A stretch of DNA of 64,000 nucleotides from Imperialibacter sp040222815 (GCF_040222815.1 NZ_JAVKCH010000018.1:124001-188000), one strand, 5' to 3'; shown: positions 51,744-61,076, counted from the first letter of the stretch. Notes: a model not told the origin generated them from the sequence alone. Translations and numbers: made by a program.

Positions 51744-52289
51744 CTAGGTCAGCGGCTTCACCATATCATCATCTCCGCCGTTCAGATCAAAGCTGCCCAC
51801 CTTGATAAAACCATTTTTTTCATAGAACCTTCTTGCCCTTGGGTTGCCGTGCTGCACACCGCCCCAAAGAATGATGTGCGTGGCACCCGACTTTTTTGCT
51901 TCATGCTCCAGCATGGTAAACATAATGTTGGCCAAGCCGGTGCCATGGTAATTTTCGTCGACGGAGGGAGCATAGGTGGCGTAGCGGTACTGGTCTGTGT
52001 CGATGCCGTAGCTGCGGAGGCGATCTGCATCATGCTCAAGAATGCCGGGATTTAGCAGGCAGTAGGCCACACACTTGTCGCCAGCAAAAACTGTGAGGCG
52101 AACGCAGGGGTCAAGATCCAGGTTGTTGCAAATCGCATTTACGGTGGCTTCGTCGAAGGGATGAGGCCCAAATCGTTTGCGGGTGAGCTCAGAAAACGCT
52201 GAAAAGTATTTGAGCAGGGCGGGTGCGTCTGTCGTTTCGAGTGGTCTTATGGTGACTTCCTCACCGGAGGAAAGAATGACTTTTTTCAT
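51744..52289 (-). CDS. GNAT family N-acetyltransferase
   Basis: 181 residues. The GNAT core shows TIRPLETTDAPALLKYFSAF at the N-terminus and the acetyl-CoA loop around YAPSVDENYHGTGLANIMFT, then GNPRARRFYEKNGFIKVG. Substrate unknown. It begins 5 bp after the TfoX-like gene, so the two are an operon. Confidence 0.87.
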   Translation of the reverse strand: MKKVILSSGEEVTIRPLETTDAPALLKYFSAFSELTRKRFGPHPFDEATVNAICNNLDLDPCVRLTVFAGDKCVAYCLLNPGILEHDADRLRSYGIDTDQYRYATYAPSVDENYHGTGLANIMFTMLEHEAKKSGATHIILWGGVQHGNPRARRFYEKNGFIKVGSFDLNGGDDDMVKPLT

Positions 52290-52294
52290 GCCGC

Positions 52295-52609
52295 TTACTT
52301 CAGTGTTTTAACATACGCAAGGGACTTTGCAGCCAGCTCCGGCCACTTGTTCTCGTAGTCAACCGGCACCCGAATCCAGCCTCCCATGGGTGGGCGCTCC
52401 GGCATAGGGCGAAAAACCTCACAACCGTCGAGGCTCAGGGCTTCATTCTGTGCTTCTCCTTCCAGCTTAAACACCAGATTGTCCTTCCAGGCCATAAAGG
52501 CAGCCTTGCCGTTGGGTGCTTTCACGCAAATGGCACCAAACATCTTACTCTTCTTTGCCTCCGGCAAAGACTCAGCGATTTCGTGAAAAAGCTCTTCTGT
52601 TCTGGTCAT
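52295..52609 (-). CDS. TfoX/Sxy N-terminal domain-like protein
   Basis: 104 residues, the size of a stand-alone TfoX N-terminal domain. Landmarks are KKSKMFGAICVKAPNGKAAF, the DNLVFKL strand, and the late PMGGWIRVPVDYENKWPELA. These single-domain proteins are widespread in Bacteroidota without proven function, and a role in competence should not be assumed. It is the first gene of a unit with the GNAT gene. Confidence 0.82.
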   Translation of the reverse strand: MTRTEELFHEIAESLPEAKKSKMFGAICVKAPNGKAAFMAWKDNLVFKLEGEAQNEALSLDGCEVFRPMPERPPMGGWIRVPVDYENKWPELAAKSLAYVKTLK

Positions 52610-52693
52610 AACTTGAAAGGGACGGCTTTAAACTAAAGTAGCAAAAAGACTGGCTTTCTGCTACTTTATATGACCCAAAGAAACGCTCGTTGC

Positions 52694-53632
52694 TTAAGGT
52701 GTTTCGTTTTCAGCCACCAGCTTCTTACCAAAGCTGCTCACAGTAGACACGTTGAAACAGCCCACCACTTTCACACCTTCCTGAGACGGGATAATATTCG
52801 TCGGTACATTATCAATGGGTGTGGCGAAAAGCTCTCCAAAACCTCCGGGGCGATCAATTTGGATTTTCATCAGGTTAAGGAAATCGAAGGTGGCTTCAGA
52901 CACGGCATGGATTTCGACATAAATGGAATCTCCGTCCAGATAAGATGGTAAAAACTTACCTGTGTCTGGATCCTCGTCGGTGCTAAGATTGATGCCAGTG
53001 CCAGACCTTACAGGTGTGATAAAGATAAGTCCATCTACCTCCGAGCCCCGGCTAAATCCGGCGTCGTAGGCTGTTAGTATTTCAGCTGGCTTGTTGAGGT
53101 ATTTTCCATTTTTCCAGCCCTTGATCCAGTAAGCATTGCCTGGCCCATCTAAATCCCTGGCCCAAACTTCTGCGAACCATGTGGCAAGCGCAAAGTCGTT
53201 TTCCGGCTCAAAATTAAATGTGATGCTATCAATTTTTGGTACGCCTTGAGTGACAGAGGACGAGGTGTACTCAATGCCTTCGGTTAAAACGCTGAGTGAA
53301 TACTGAACGCCAGGGAGTCCCAGTGAATCGTCGCTTTGCGAAGGATCCCACTCGTACCATCCGTCTGTATTCGACTCTGTGAATAGAAATACTCTTCCCT
53401 GATCGTCGGTGATGCTGACCTCAGCACCAGAAACGCCCGCAGGCCTGTTTTTGTCAAAGTAGTATTGGGTTTTGGTTACTTTGATCACTTGCACTTTGTC
53501 CTGGCTTGTAACGAAAGCATCTATTGAAACTACAGGCTCGCTATCAGCCAGCTCGGGATAGATCACGTCCTCGCAGGCAAACAATGAAGAGACGAGAAGG
53601 GCAGCGACTATATATATGTTTGCAGATTTCAT
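52694..53632 (-). CDS. DUF4249 lipoprotein, partner of a TonB receptor
   Basis: 312 residues from ATG 53632 (MKSANIYIVAALLVSS), 4 bp after the TonB receptor's stop. An open frame extends into the receptor gene to 53803, but the lipobox LFAC is only correctly placed from 53632. Family landmarks are PVVSIDAFVTSQDKVQVIKV, GAEVSITDDQGRVFLFTESN, and the C-terminal GEL-like block. DUF4249 proteins are the usual second component of this type of receptor and probably sit on the outer membrane surface to catch the ligand, analogous to SusD. Ligand unknown. Confidence 0.87.
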   Translation of the reverse strand: MKSANIYIVAALLVSSLFACEDVIYPELADSEPVVSIDAFVTSQDKVQVIKVTKTQYYFDKNRPAGVSGAEVSITDDQGRVFLFTESNTDGWYEWDPSQSDDSLGLPGVQYSLSVLTEGIEYTSSSVTQGVPKIDSITFNFEPENDFALATWFAEVWARDLDGPGNAYWIKGWKNGKYLNKPAEILTAYDAGFSRGSEVDGLIFITPVRSGTGINLSTDEDPDTGKFLPSYLDGDSIYVEIHAVSEATFDFLNLMKIQIDRPGGFGELFATPIDNVPTNIIPSQEGVKVVGCFNVSTVSSFGKKLVAENETP

Positions 53633-53636
53633 ACGA

Positions 53637-56018
53637 TTAAAACTTGAAGTTGTAAGTAATGGAAGGGAACACAGAGCCGATAATGGCAACACGAATGGCC
53701 TCGGTTGGAAGAGGTTCTCCGGATACTGGTCGGTCTCGTCCCTGGGTAAAGTAGATAGAGAACGGGTTACGTCTGTTGTACACGTTGTACACCGAAAGCA
53801 CAAATTGGTCAGTCACCTTTCGGGGCTTGCCATTTCTTTTTACAGTTTTTCCGTTGAGTGTTGCGCCAATGTCGAAGCGATGGTAGTCTGGTATTCTTAC
53901 ATTGTTACGGCCGTTGCCATAGTTAAAGGGCACCACGTAGTCCTGCCACTCAAACCTGTCTGTTGGGAAGGTGGTAGGCGTGCCTGTGATGTAGCTGAAG
54001 TTGGCCGAAAAAGAAAGACGGGGCGTGACATCATAAAAAGCGGCCACTTTCACATTGTGAGTTTGGTCGTAGCGGGTAGCATACCAGTTGTTGTTGTTAA
54101 TGCCGTCTACCTTCAGCTCGGTTCTTCCGAGCGTATAACTCACCCATCCGTTCAATTTCCCTTTCTTTTTCTGCACGTATAGCTCCAATCCGTAGGCCCT
54201 TCCAATACCACTCAACACATCACCCTCCAAAAAGGGGTTGATCAGTAGGTCGGCTCCGTCGATATAATCGATTTGATTTTTGGTGCGACGGTAATAGACT
54301 TCGGCCGAGGCTTCAATCATGTTGTCATTGAAATTCCTGAAATACCCCAACGCCACTTGCTGCCCGGTTTGCGGCTCAATATTGTTTGTGCTCGGTGTCC
54401 ATACATCCAGCGGATTGCTGGCTACCGTGTTCGAAATCAAGTGAACATACTGGGCTGTTCTGTTGTAGCTACCCTTGATGGAACTCTGAGGATCGACTAA
54501 CAAAGAGAACGATGCCCGGGGCTCAAAATTAAAGTAGGTTTGAATGGTTTCGAGATTGTCTGCCTCCGAAACCGACGTTACGTTTCTTCTCACACCTGGC
54601 TCTGGTGAGTCATATTCAAAATATTTGCCAGGCCCCATGTAGCTAAACGATGAAAGGCGAAGACCATAGTTGATAGTGAGTGCCGACGACAGTTTCTGTT
54701 CGTTGCCTGCGTATACGGCACTCTCCAGCCCAAACTTTTTATCGAGACTGATATTGCTAACCTCACCGTTGCTCACACCGAGGGCGTTGGCGGGGTCAAA
54801 CTGATATACAGTGGCATCGCCACCAAAGCTCAACTCGTTGTTCGTATTGATGAAGTAGCTAAACTCCGGCTTGAAGTTGAACGTGGTTATTTCCGACGTC
54901 CACTCAAATTTATCCAGGTCATTTTCTCCGAAGGCCAAAGAATAGTCGTAGTTGCTATAAAACGCTGTGAAGTTTGAAAACAACCGGTCGTTGAACAGGT
55001 GGTTCCAACGGATAGTGGCCGTTTTGTTGCCCCAGTCAAATCCCTGGCGGGCATCGAATAAAAACTTATCTCTTCCAAAATAGCCTGACGCAAACACTCT
55101 GTTTTTCGCATCGATATTGAAGTTGGTTTTCACCGTCAGGTCGTAGAAATAGAGCTGGGCACCATCGTCCAACACGTCGGTAAATGGCTTCGCCAGCACG
55201 TCGGCATAGGAGCGACGCCCTGCTATGATGAAAGAAGACTTTTCCTTTTTGATAGGGCCCTCTACCGCCAGACGGCTGAAGATGGTACCTACTCCTCCCG
55301 CTACATCATAAGATTTGTTGTTACCCTCTTTCATCCTTATATCAAGGATAGAAGAAATTCTGCCTCCGTAGCGAGAAGGTATGGCGCCTTTGTAAAGCTT
55401 AATATCCTTGACAGCATCGGGGTTGAAAACGGAGAAAAAGCCCAGTAGGTGAGAAGAGTTGAACACGGGAGCTTCATCAAGCAACACCAGGTTTTGACCA
55501 ACCGAGCCACCACGCACGTTGAAGCCAGAAGCACCTTCGCCAACGGTACTTACGCCGGGCAACAATTGAATGGTTTTCAGCACGTCGACCTCACCAGCAA
55601 ATGCCGGCACTTTGGTGATGGTTTGCATATCGAGCTTGGCAACGCTCATTTCAATGCTGGTCACATTGGCATCCTCTCTTTCAGCAGACACCACTACTTC
55701 CTGCAACTGCTGCTGCTCGGAACGTATTTCCACGTCCATGCGAACGTTTGCCTTTAGTTCTACCGTCTTCACCGTCGTTTCATATCCTACATAGCGGTAT
55801 TCGAGAGTGTAGGTGCCTGGTGGCAGCGTAATGGAATAAAAACCATAAAAATTGGTCACGGCTCCGTCGCCGATTTCTTTCACAAGCACATTGGCCCCGA
55901 AAAGGTCTTCTCCGTTGGCAGCGTCTTTCACATAGCCGTTAACGGTGACCTTGTCTTGAGCGAATCCTTGTAGCGCACTAAAAATCAGGCAGAGCCCGAG
56001 CATTAAAGTTTTTTTCAT
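53637..56018 (-). CDS. TonB-dependent outer-membrane receptor with carboxypeptidase-like N-domain
   Basis: 793 residues from ATG 56018, where a good signal peptide begins (MKKTLMLGLCLIF, ending FAQ); the frame is open to 56114. Residues about 22-105 are a CarboxypepD-reg-like Ig fold (NGYVKDAANGEDLFGANVLV). The plug follows, with FAGEVDVLKTIQLLPGVSTV, GASGFNVRGGSVGQNLVLLD and LYKGAIPSRYGGR. The rest is a 22-strand barrel ending in an aromatic strand (ITYNFKF). It imports an unknown ligand with TonB/ExbBD energy. It forms an operon with DUF4249. Confidence 0.9.
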   Translation of the reverse strand: MKKTLMLGLCLIFSALQGFAQDKVTVNGYVKDAANGEDLFGANVLVKEIGDGAVTNFYGFYSITLPPGTYTLEYRYVGYETTVKTVELKANVRMDVEIRSEQQQLQEVVVSAEREDANVTSIEMSVAKLDMQTITKVPAFAGEVDVLKTIQLLPGVSTVGEGASGFNVRGGSVGQNLVLLDEAPVFNSSHLLGFFSVFNPDAVKDIKLYKGAIPSRYGGRISSILDIRMKEGNNKSYDVAGGVGTIFSRLAVEGPIKKEKSSFIIAGRRSYADVLAKPFTDVLDDGAQLYFYDLTVKTNFNIDAKNRVFASGYFGRDKFLFDARQGFDWGNKTATIRWNHLFNDRLFSNFTAFYSNYDYSLAFGENDLDKFEWTSEITTFNFKPEFSYFINTNNELSFGGDATVYQFDPANALGVSNGEVSNISLDKKFGLESAVYAGNEQKLSSALTINYGLRLSSFSYMGPGKYFEYDSPEPGVRRNVTSVSEADNLETIQTYFNFEPRASFSLLVDPQSSIKGSYNRTAQYVHLISNTVASNPLDVWTPSTNNIEPQTGQQVALGYFRNFNDNMIEASAEVYYRRTKNQIDYIDGADLLINPFLEGDVLSGIGRAYGLELYVQKKKGKLNGWVSYTLGRTELKVDGINNNNWYATRYDQTHNVKVAAFYDVTPRLSFSANFSYITGTPTTFPTDRFEWQDYVVPFNYGNGRNNVRIPDYHRFDIGATLNGKTVKRNGKPRKVTDQFVLSVYNVYNRRNPFSIYFTQGRDRPVSGEPLPTEAIRVAIIGSVFPSITYNFKF

Positions 56019-56270
56019 TGAGTTGTTGAGATTGATCTGAATAAATTCACTTAGCCAGTTACGATAGTTTGAAGCAGGGGTTGGGAGTTGTTGAAGAAAT
56101 AATAGAACGATCATCCGGAAAAGTCCGAATCAGCAATGATTCTACCTGTAGATTCATTTTGTAGTTAATAGTTTAGTTTGCTTAGTAGTAAACTTAAACC
56201 ATTAGTACCCCTATGTGTTTTGGAATTACTTAAGAAAAAAAAATATTAGCTGTGACGAATGAACTCCTGT

Positions 56271-57140
56271 TTATTCGCTGACGACGATGGCCAGCTTGTC
56301 TCCCTTAGGGCTAACGGCTAGTCTGGTGATGCCATTCAATTGGAAAGTAGCGGCGAGGTCAGCTGCTTCTGTCCAGCTCCTTGTAGTTGGTGACCAAACA
56401 AAAAGTTTGCTGCCCTGACCCATGATGATTTTGCCATCTGGTGTCCAGGCCATGTCTTGCGAATCGGCAAGGACTTCACATATTGTTTCAATTTTTCCAG
56501 TTTCTGTGTCCAGCGACTGGATAAGCGCCGACTGCCCTTCTCTGTTCTGCAGAAAGCTGATGAGTTGGCTACCTGGGATGTTGTGAATAGATCGGCCAAT
56601 ATTGCTTGCGACAATTGTATTCGTTTTGGCAGAAAGATCCGAGATCTGAAGCGTTTGAGGTTCGCCCAGGACAAAAGATACCAGCGTGTTGTCATCTCTC
56701 CAGGCGTGATAACCAATCACAAGGTCGGGCACCACAATCACCGGCTCACCCTTCTTCAACGGAAACTTCCACAGTAGCTGTGTGCCATCTACCTCCCTGA
56801 TGCAGGAGATGTATTTCCCATCGGGTGTGAGGGTAGGGGAGTATTCGTTGGAGGCGTTGTTCGAAAAATTTGTTTTGGTGCCCCTGGCCGGATCGTAAAT
56901 GAAAATGTCGATCTGCGGAGAGGCATCCTGCGACACGAAAAAGAGCTCGCCAGTCTTTTTGGAGAAGGAGGGCTGGTTGTCGTAGCGGCCGGGGTTGGCG
57001 GAAACGTTAATGGGGTTGGAGACGCTGATCGTTTCGCCGTTGGCTTCCAGGTCGAAAAGGTAAACCTCGGTGCTGGGCTGGGCAATGGCTGATAGTGAGA
57101 GGAGGGAGGCCAATGCGAAGAGGAGAGAGGCTGGTTTCAT
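56271..57140 (-). CDS. TolB-like PD40 beta-propeller protein, secreted
   Basis: 289 residues from ATG 57140 (MKPASLLFALASLL signal, ending IAQ). Blades are visible as PSFSKKTGELFFVSQDA, PTLTPDGKYISCIRE, MAWTPDGKIIMGQGSKLFVW and AVSPKGDKLAIVVSE. No enzymatic domain is fused. It is probably a periplasmic scaffold or sensor. It is the last ordinary chromosomal gene before the cassette-like region. Confidence 0.78.
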   Translation of the reverse strand: MKPASLLFALASLLSLSAIAQPSTEVYLFDLEANGETISVSNPINVSANPGRYDNQPSFSKKTGELFFVSQDASPQIDIFIYDPARGTKTNFSNNASNEYSPTLTPDGKYISCIREVDGTQLLWKFPLKKGEPVIVVPDLVIGYHAWRDDNTLVSFVLGEPQTLQISDLSAKTNTIVASNIGRSIHNIPGSQLISFLQNREGQSALIQSLDTETGKIETICEVLADSQDMAWTPDGKIIMGQGSKLFVWSPTTRSWTEAADLAATFQLNGITRLAVSPKGDKLAIVVSE

Positions 57141-57271
57141 ATTGCTGAAGGTTTGTGCTGGCAATATACTATTTGAGGAAATAGGAGCCAGCTAACTTTG
57201 AGATACTTAATTCAGGAGTTTTATCGTTCTGAGGCGAGAAAGAAGGTGAGAATGCCAGGCAATTACCAAGC

Positions 57272-57460
57272 GGCATGAACGCCCGGCTCGTGCGTGGGGG
57301 TTTTTAATGTAGTTCAGTTCCAATAGCACTTAGCCCCGCCCGACTGAACGTCGTTCGGGCGGGCACGCCGATGATAAATTTGTACTTTGTGGCGGACAAT
57401 CCAAGCCAACCGATCTATGATAACTGGTGAAGCCCACATTTTTCATTTTCACCGTTGTGT
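57272..57460. other. attC-like site, interrupted by a group II intron
   Basis: Shares CACTTAGCC, ACGCCGATGATAAA, TTGTGGCGGACAATCCAAGC, GGTGAAGCCCACAT and CACCGTTGTGT with the other sites of this region. Its right end should read GTGTTAG(G/C), but after GTGT at 57460 the intron begins; the missing TAGCGA resumes at 58207. A 29-bp palindromic insertion (57337-57365, CCGCCCGA...TCGGGCGG type) splits the otherwise conserved CTTAGCC|ACGCCG. The left end (GCATGAACGCCCGG) is degenerate. Confidence 0.65.
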
Positions 57461-58206
57461 GTGTGCCCGGCATGGGCATCTGGTATCTAAGATACCAAAT
57501 TATTCCAGAGGGTGTAACCGGCGTGGAACGATCCCACCTTGTGCACGGATTCGTACCCCGAAGCACTAGCAAGTCGCAAGGACTAGGCGTCCCCGTTGGA
57601 TATCGTGAGGTATTGACTGAAGGAAGCGAGGCGGCGTGCAACGACGGCAAACCTCGGTTCTAACGAACAGGGCCGGGTCGCCGGGCGACTGGATACAGAG
57701 GCTGTAAAGGACTAGGCGTCCCCGACGTATGAGGTAGCACACCATACTAACGTCCAAAGGGTAGGAAACTACCAAATGCCTTTGCAGTAGATCCAGTGGG
57801 ATTGAGGGAAGGAATATGCTCTTACCTGGAGATCTCGGACTCTACGAGTTGGAGACTGAGAAGTCACGGGGCTGCCCGGCGGCAGAGGTCATAGTAATCA
57901 GCGGGATCTGAGCCTACAGAGAGAGTAGGAGTTCTCACGAGTTGACGAAGGGCTAGGCGCCCCCGACTGAACATATTGTGAAGTGAAAATTCGATAAGGA
58001 GTCCGCCAGCTGGCGGACTCCTTATCTCAAAAGTAGTGGAAAGGGTTATCGGTGTAAAGAGCGATAATCTATGCTTTACGAACCCATTCCACGTCGGGCC
58101 GTATACGAGATCGTTCCATGCCGGCCGTACGTATGGTGGATGTGACGGGGCTGGCGTTCCAGAGGCGCACCGGTGAGCTTAATCACTCATCGGCCGTCTA
58201 CTCGAT
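57461..58206 (+). mobile_element. ORF-less group II intron (IIC-attC type) remnant
   Basis: Begins GTGTGCCCGGCATGGGC, a group II GUGYG start. It has a hairpin TGGTATC-TAA-GATACCA at 57481-57497, a domain V-like core near 58096-58139 (GGGCCGTATACGAGA ... CCGTACGTATGGTGG), a domain VI-like hairpin, and the end CGTCTACTCGAT. Removing 746 bp rejoins CACCGTTGTGT to TAGCGAG, restoring an attC end. No reverse transcriptase motif is encoded in any frame; full introns of this class are about three times longer. The core has a 14-nt extra piece (TCGTTCCATGCCGG) complementary to 57518-57533, either long-range pairing or an insertion trace. GGACTAGGCGTCCCCG recurs three times with slight changes. Orientation is opposite to the cassette genes. 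Confidence 0.62.
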
Positions 58207-58291
58207 TAGCGAGATTTATCACATAAGAAACTGCATTTTCAGTCTCAATAAAGAAAATTTGTTTAGCACAGTCACATTACGATCACTTAAA

Positions 58292-59740
58292 CTATGCCCA
58301 GAAAGGGACGTATTTAGCATGCTTTTTAGAACTGCTTTCAGGGTCATAATCTTTCACTAAGCCAGATTTAATTGTCTCTGATATTATTCTTGATGCTATA
58401 GAATAATTCTTCTCATCAATCCCAAATCGCTCTCGAAGCGTTTGATTTGTCATGTATTCTCCAGAGACTATTTTTAAACAACTATGCATGTAACAAGCTC
58501 TAATTTTATCCTCTTTATCCATTTGACGTAAAGTCTTATAAGAGTATAATATTATTCTAGTGTAGTTCTCTCCTTCAATTATTTTTGGTGCAGGAAGTTG
58601 AAAAAACTCACATTCAAAAAGTACCTTATCGATTCCACTTCCTCTTTCCTCACATATATTTAGCCTCCGCATAAAGTGTGCTAATCTTTCATTTCTTGAT
58701 TGCGGATTATGATCTACAAATCTGAGTGTATTAATTAACGGTTTACCAGGATTAGATATCTCGATTCTGTCAGAAAATAACTCTATCATCGGACCAGTGC
58801 CTTTTTCTCTAAAATCTTGATGAATGATTACATTCGCTACGAGTTCCCTAATAGCCAATTTAGGGTACATTTTTACTTCTTTTCTTAAGGCACTATCTAT
58901 TATTTCATTGGATGGCAGTTGATCGTCTATATAGTTTACCAAGCCTTCAAAGCCAACAGCATAACCTTTTTTTCCTGTTTGTTCTTTTATGGTTTTACGC
59001 TTATTCTTTCCATCGTATATAATAACCCTAACAGCCTTTCTTTCAAGTGTTTCAAAGTGTTCTATTTCCTTTGCAAATAGTATGGCTCCAAGGTTTGTGA
59101 TAGCATATTTAGAGCCCTGTTTGAGAATGAGTTTTTCATTTATTAGCTTTTCAACTATCCCACTTTTATCCGATGGAAGCGGAAGATTCATTAAGTCGAA
59201 ATATGATGGATAATCTAATAGCTTTAATACTTGGTCTATATCTAAATTTTCTTCCGCTATTTCATTCTCAAATTGAACAACTGGCTTCTTAGTCCAAATC
59301 AATCTTTCTTTCTCAGGATTATCAGAGAGCTTTTGCTTGTAAGAGCCAATTCTGACAAAAGGAGTGCCTTGAAATGCAACGGGAGTGTTCGTTGTTGCCT
59401 TTATTCGGAATATAACTACGTTTCCTTCAGCGTGATTTATAGTGAATACTTCAAAATGAATTCTTGGATTCAAAAGTCTAGTGATCCATGGAATTAGATC
59501 TTCATTGCCCTTGCCTTTTTTATTGGGGTTAAAATTTGTACCAACGATTCTGTGAGTTTTGTCGTCAATGCCGAACACAATATATCCATGTGGTTTGTCA
59601 TGAATACATGCCGAATTTGATAATGCTGAAATATACTCTCCAAGTGCAACATCATTATTAACCTTGAATTCAAGCCATTCTGTTTCATTGGGAAGTGAAC
59701 GTAACTCACTCAATAGGATATTCAGCTCTCGATCACTCAT
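58292..59740 (-). CDS. AlbA/Schlafen-type ATP-binding protein (cassette gene)
   Basis: 482 residues. Residues about 15-125 form an AlbA_2 (Schlafen-like) domain: ETEWLEFKVNND, HGYIVFGIDDKTHRIVGTNF. The middle/C-terminal part has the HATPase_c_4 features of the RecG-like group: YPKLAIRELVANVIIHQDFR, IELFSDRIEISNPGKPL and EERGSGIDKVLFE. A winged-helix tail follows. Such proteins are putative transcription regulators, and some are linked to phage defence, but function here is unproven. The gene is strikingly AT-rich compared with the chromosomal genes to its left, which suggests acquisition. It lies between two attC-like sites. Confidence 0.85.
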   Translation of the reverse strand: MSDRELNILLSELRSLPNETEWLEFKVNNDVALGEYISALSNSACIHDKPHGYIVFGIDDKTHRIVGTNFNPNKKGKGNEDLIPWITRLLNPRIHFEVFTINHAEGNVVIFRIKATTNTPVAFQGTPFVRIGSYKQKLSDNPEKERLIWTKKPVVQFENEIAEENLDIDQVLKLLDYPSYFDLMNLPLPSDKSGIVEKLINEKLILKQGSKYAITNLGAILFAKEIEHFETLERKAVRVIIYDGKNKRKTIKEQTGKKGYAVGFEGLVNYIDDQLPSNEIIDSALRKEVKMYPKLAIRELVANVIIHQDFREKGTGPMIELFSDRIEISNPGKPLINTLRFVDHNPQSRNERLAHFMRRLNICEERGSGIDKVLFECEFFQLPAPKIIEGENYTRIILYSYKTLRQMDKEDKIRACYMHSCLKIVSGEYMTNQTLRERFGIDEKNYSIASRIISETIKSGLVKDYDPESSSKKHAKYVPFWA

Positions 59741-59822
59741 GAATCATATTAGAATTGGTGTCTACAAGCAAATATAGCTATTAAATTTTAGCTTAGTCAC
59801 ATAACAGTCACATAAGAATTGT

Positions 59823-59983
59823 CGCTAACCTCAGTAAAGTGAGTGTGGGAATTTTATCAAATATCGCTTCCATCAGCACTTAGCCACGCAGACGATAAAA
59901 TTAACTTTTGTGGCGGAGAATCCAAGCCAGCGAATGCTTGAAAACCGCCGAAGCCCACATTCATTTTTAGGCCCTTGTTAGGC
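59823..59983. other. attC-like site
   Basis: 161 bp from CGCTAAC (59823) to a perfect GTTAGGC (59977-59983). Its ends are imperfect inverted repeats (CTCAGTAAAGTGAGTGTGGG against CCCACATTCATTTTTAGGCC). On the minus strand it begins GCCTAAC, and the TAA of that core is the stop codon of the DUF4265 gene (59978-59980). This is the relation expected between a cassette gene and its attC. Confidence 0.72.
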
Positions 59984-60472
59984 TCTTTTTTCGTCATCTT
60001 CCTCGTCAGGACGGTCGTCAAAGCTACCTTCAACTCTAGCTTCACATGTCTCAAACTCCAACAGACCTTGCTCTTCATATTTTGCAAGTTGATCCATTGT
60101 TGCTTGGTAGTCTCCACTAGGTTCCATGTCCAGCGCTACGTATGATTGGGTGGCTCGTTCATATGTAATACCTAAGCCGTTCAAGGAATCTAAGATGGTT
60201 TCTTGCTCAGCCTTATCTAGGGTCCTTTCGAAAATCACACGGAACGTTCGATGGCCAGCGTCTGTCACAAGCTCTCTTACCTCAGGTTTTAAGTCCTCTG
60301 AGTCTGCTGTCGCTCGGACAATATCTTGATAATTTAACCCATAAGCGTAAAAAAGGACATTTTCTATCCGATACAGATCATTCCCAAGTGGTTCCGCCCA
60401 CATCGATTCTCCGCCAGTTCCCCAATGGTTTGGCAGGTCGATATGCAATTTGACTAGTCCGTCTTCAGCCAT
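59978..60472 (-). CDS. DUF4265 domain protein (cassette gene)
   Basis: 164 residues. The family block ESMWAEPLGNDLYRIENVLF, then YAYGLNYQDIVRA, is clear, followed by TFRVIFERTLDKAEQETILD and an acidic tail (DDRPDEEDDEK). Cytoplasmic; function unknown. DUF4265 proteins are frequent in variable genome regions. Its stop codon lies inside the core of the downstream attC-like site. Its start is about 115 bp from the upstream one. Confidence 0.83.
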   Translation of the reverse strand: MAEDGLVKLHIDLPNHWGTGGESMWAEPLGNDLYRIENVLFYAYGLNYQDIVRATADSEDLKPEVRELVTDAGHRTFRVIFERTLDKAEQETILDSLNGLGITYERATQSYVALDMEPSGDYQATMDQLAKYEEQGLLEFETCEARVEGSFDDRPDEEDDEKRA

Positions 60473-60588
60473 TTAGATTGTTTAATTTTTTCTGCAAGAC
60501 CTTGAAAAGCCAGCCTGTTGCACTATGCCCGCAAGAACAAGAAAGTCTGCCAATTCTTGCGTCCTGCATTCACGTCCGCAGACATTGA

Positions 60589-60700
60589 GCCTAACGCCTC
60601 GGTAAAATGAGTGTGGGAGTTTTATGCAGCTCAGCTTCCACTACCACTTAGCCACGGCGATGTTAAAATTAACCCTTGTGGCGGACAATCCAAGCCAGCC
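60589..60700. other. Truncated attC-like site
   Basis: Starts with a perfect GCCTAAC (60589-60595) and follows the family sequence (GCCTCGGTAAAATGAGTGTGGG, CTTCCACTACCACTTAGCCA, GTGGCGGACAATCCAAGCC) up to about 60700. The expected right half (GGTGAAGCCCACATTCATTT ... GTTAGGC) is missing. A coding-like fragment follows instead. Confidence 0.62.
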
Positions 60701-61076
60701 ACCGCTTCCTTACCACCGAGCCCCCCATGCATGATAGTATCCATGTTGTAGCCCTTTTCATTGTCTGGCAGCGCCATCAGCAGGACAGCCTTCCTTGCGT
60801 TGCAGTTGTCCATGGCCTTGCAGACTGACTGTCTACTGTAGGTGCGATGGCCGTGCGGGCGTGAATCGCCCGGGAAAGGGGATTGAGCGTAAGCGGCGTG
60901 GGCGAAAAACAGAGTGGGGGTGTTGCGGCCTTAGTCCTGTCATTTACATTTACTTAGCCACAACAGACTTTAAATTGCTGAGAAAAATAGTCAAGCATTC
61001 AAATCATTCATGGATTAAAGTTTCCTTTTATTGAAACCTGAAATAGCTTTGCTATGTATTAATTTATGTTGATTTA
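60701..61076. other. Gap with a broken coding fragment
   Basis: On the minus strand from an ATG at 60813 the codons read MDNCNARKAVLLMALPDNEK, GYNMDTIMHGGLGGKEA, and then run into the truncated attC-like site. This looks like the start of a gene whose remainder was lost with the attC half. I do not recognise the family. The rest (60820-61076) shows an AT-rich promoter-like stretch before the toxin pseudogene and nothing else. Confidence 0.45.

Noticed and set aside
52295..52609. Competence regulator role for the TfoX-like gene
   Set aside because: Only the N-terminal domain is present, and no competence genes are near, so the function cannot be claimed.
57811..57911. Start of an intron-encoded reverse transcriptase (MLLPGDLGLYELETEK...)
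   Set aside because: The frame stops after 32 codons, and no YADD or other RT motif occurs in any frame up to 58206.
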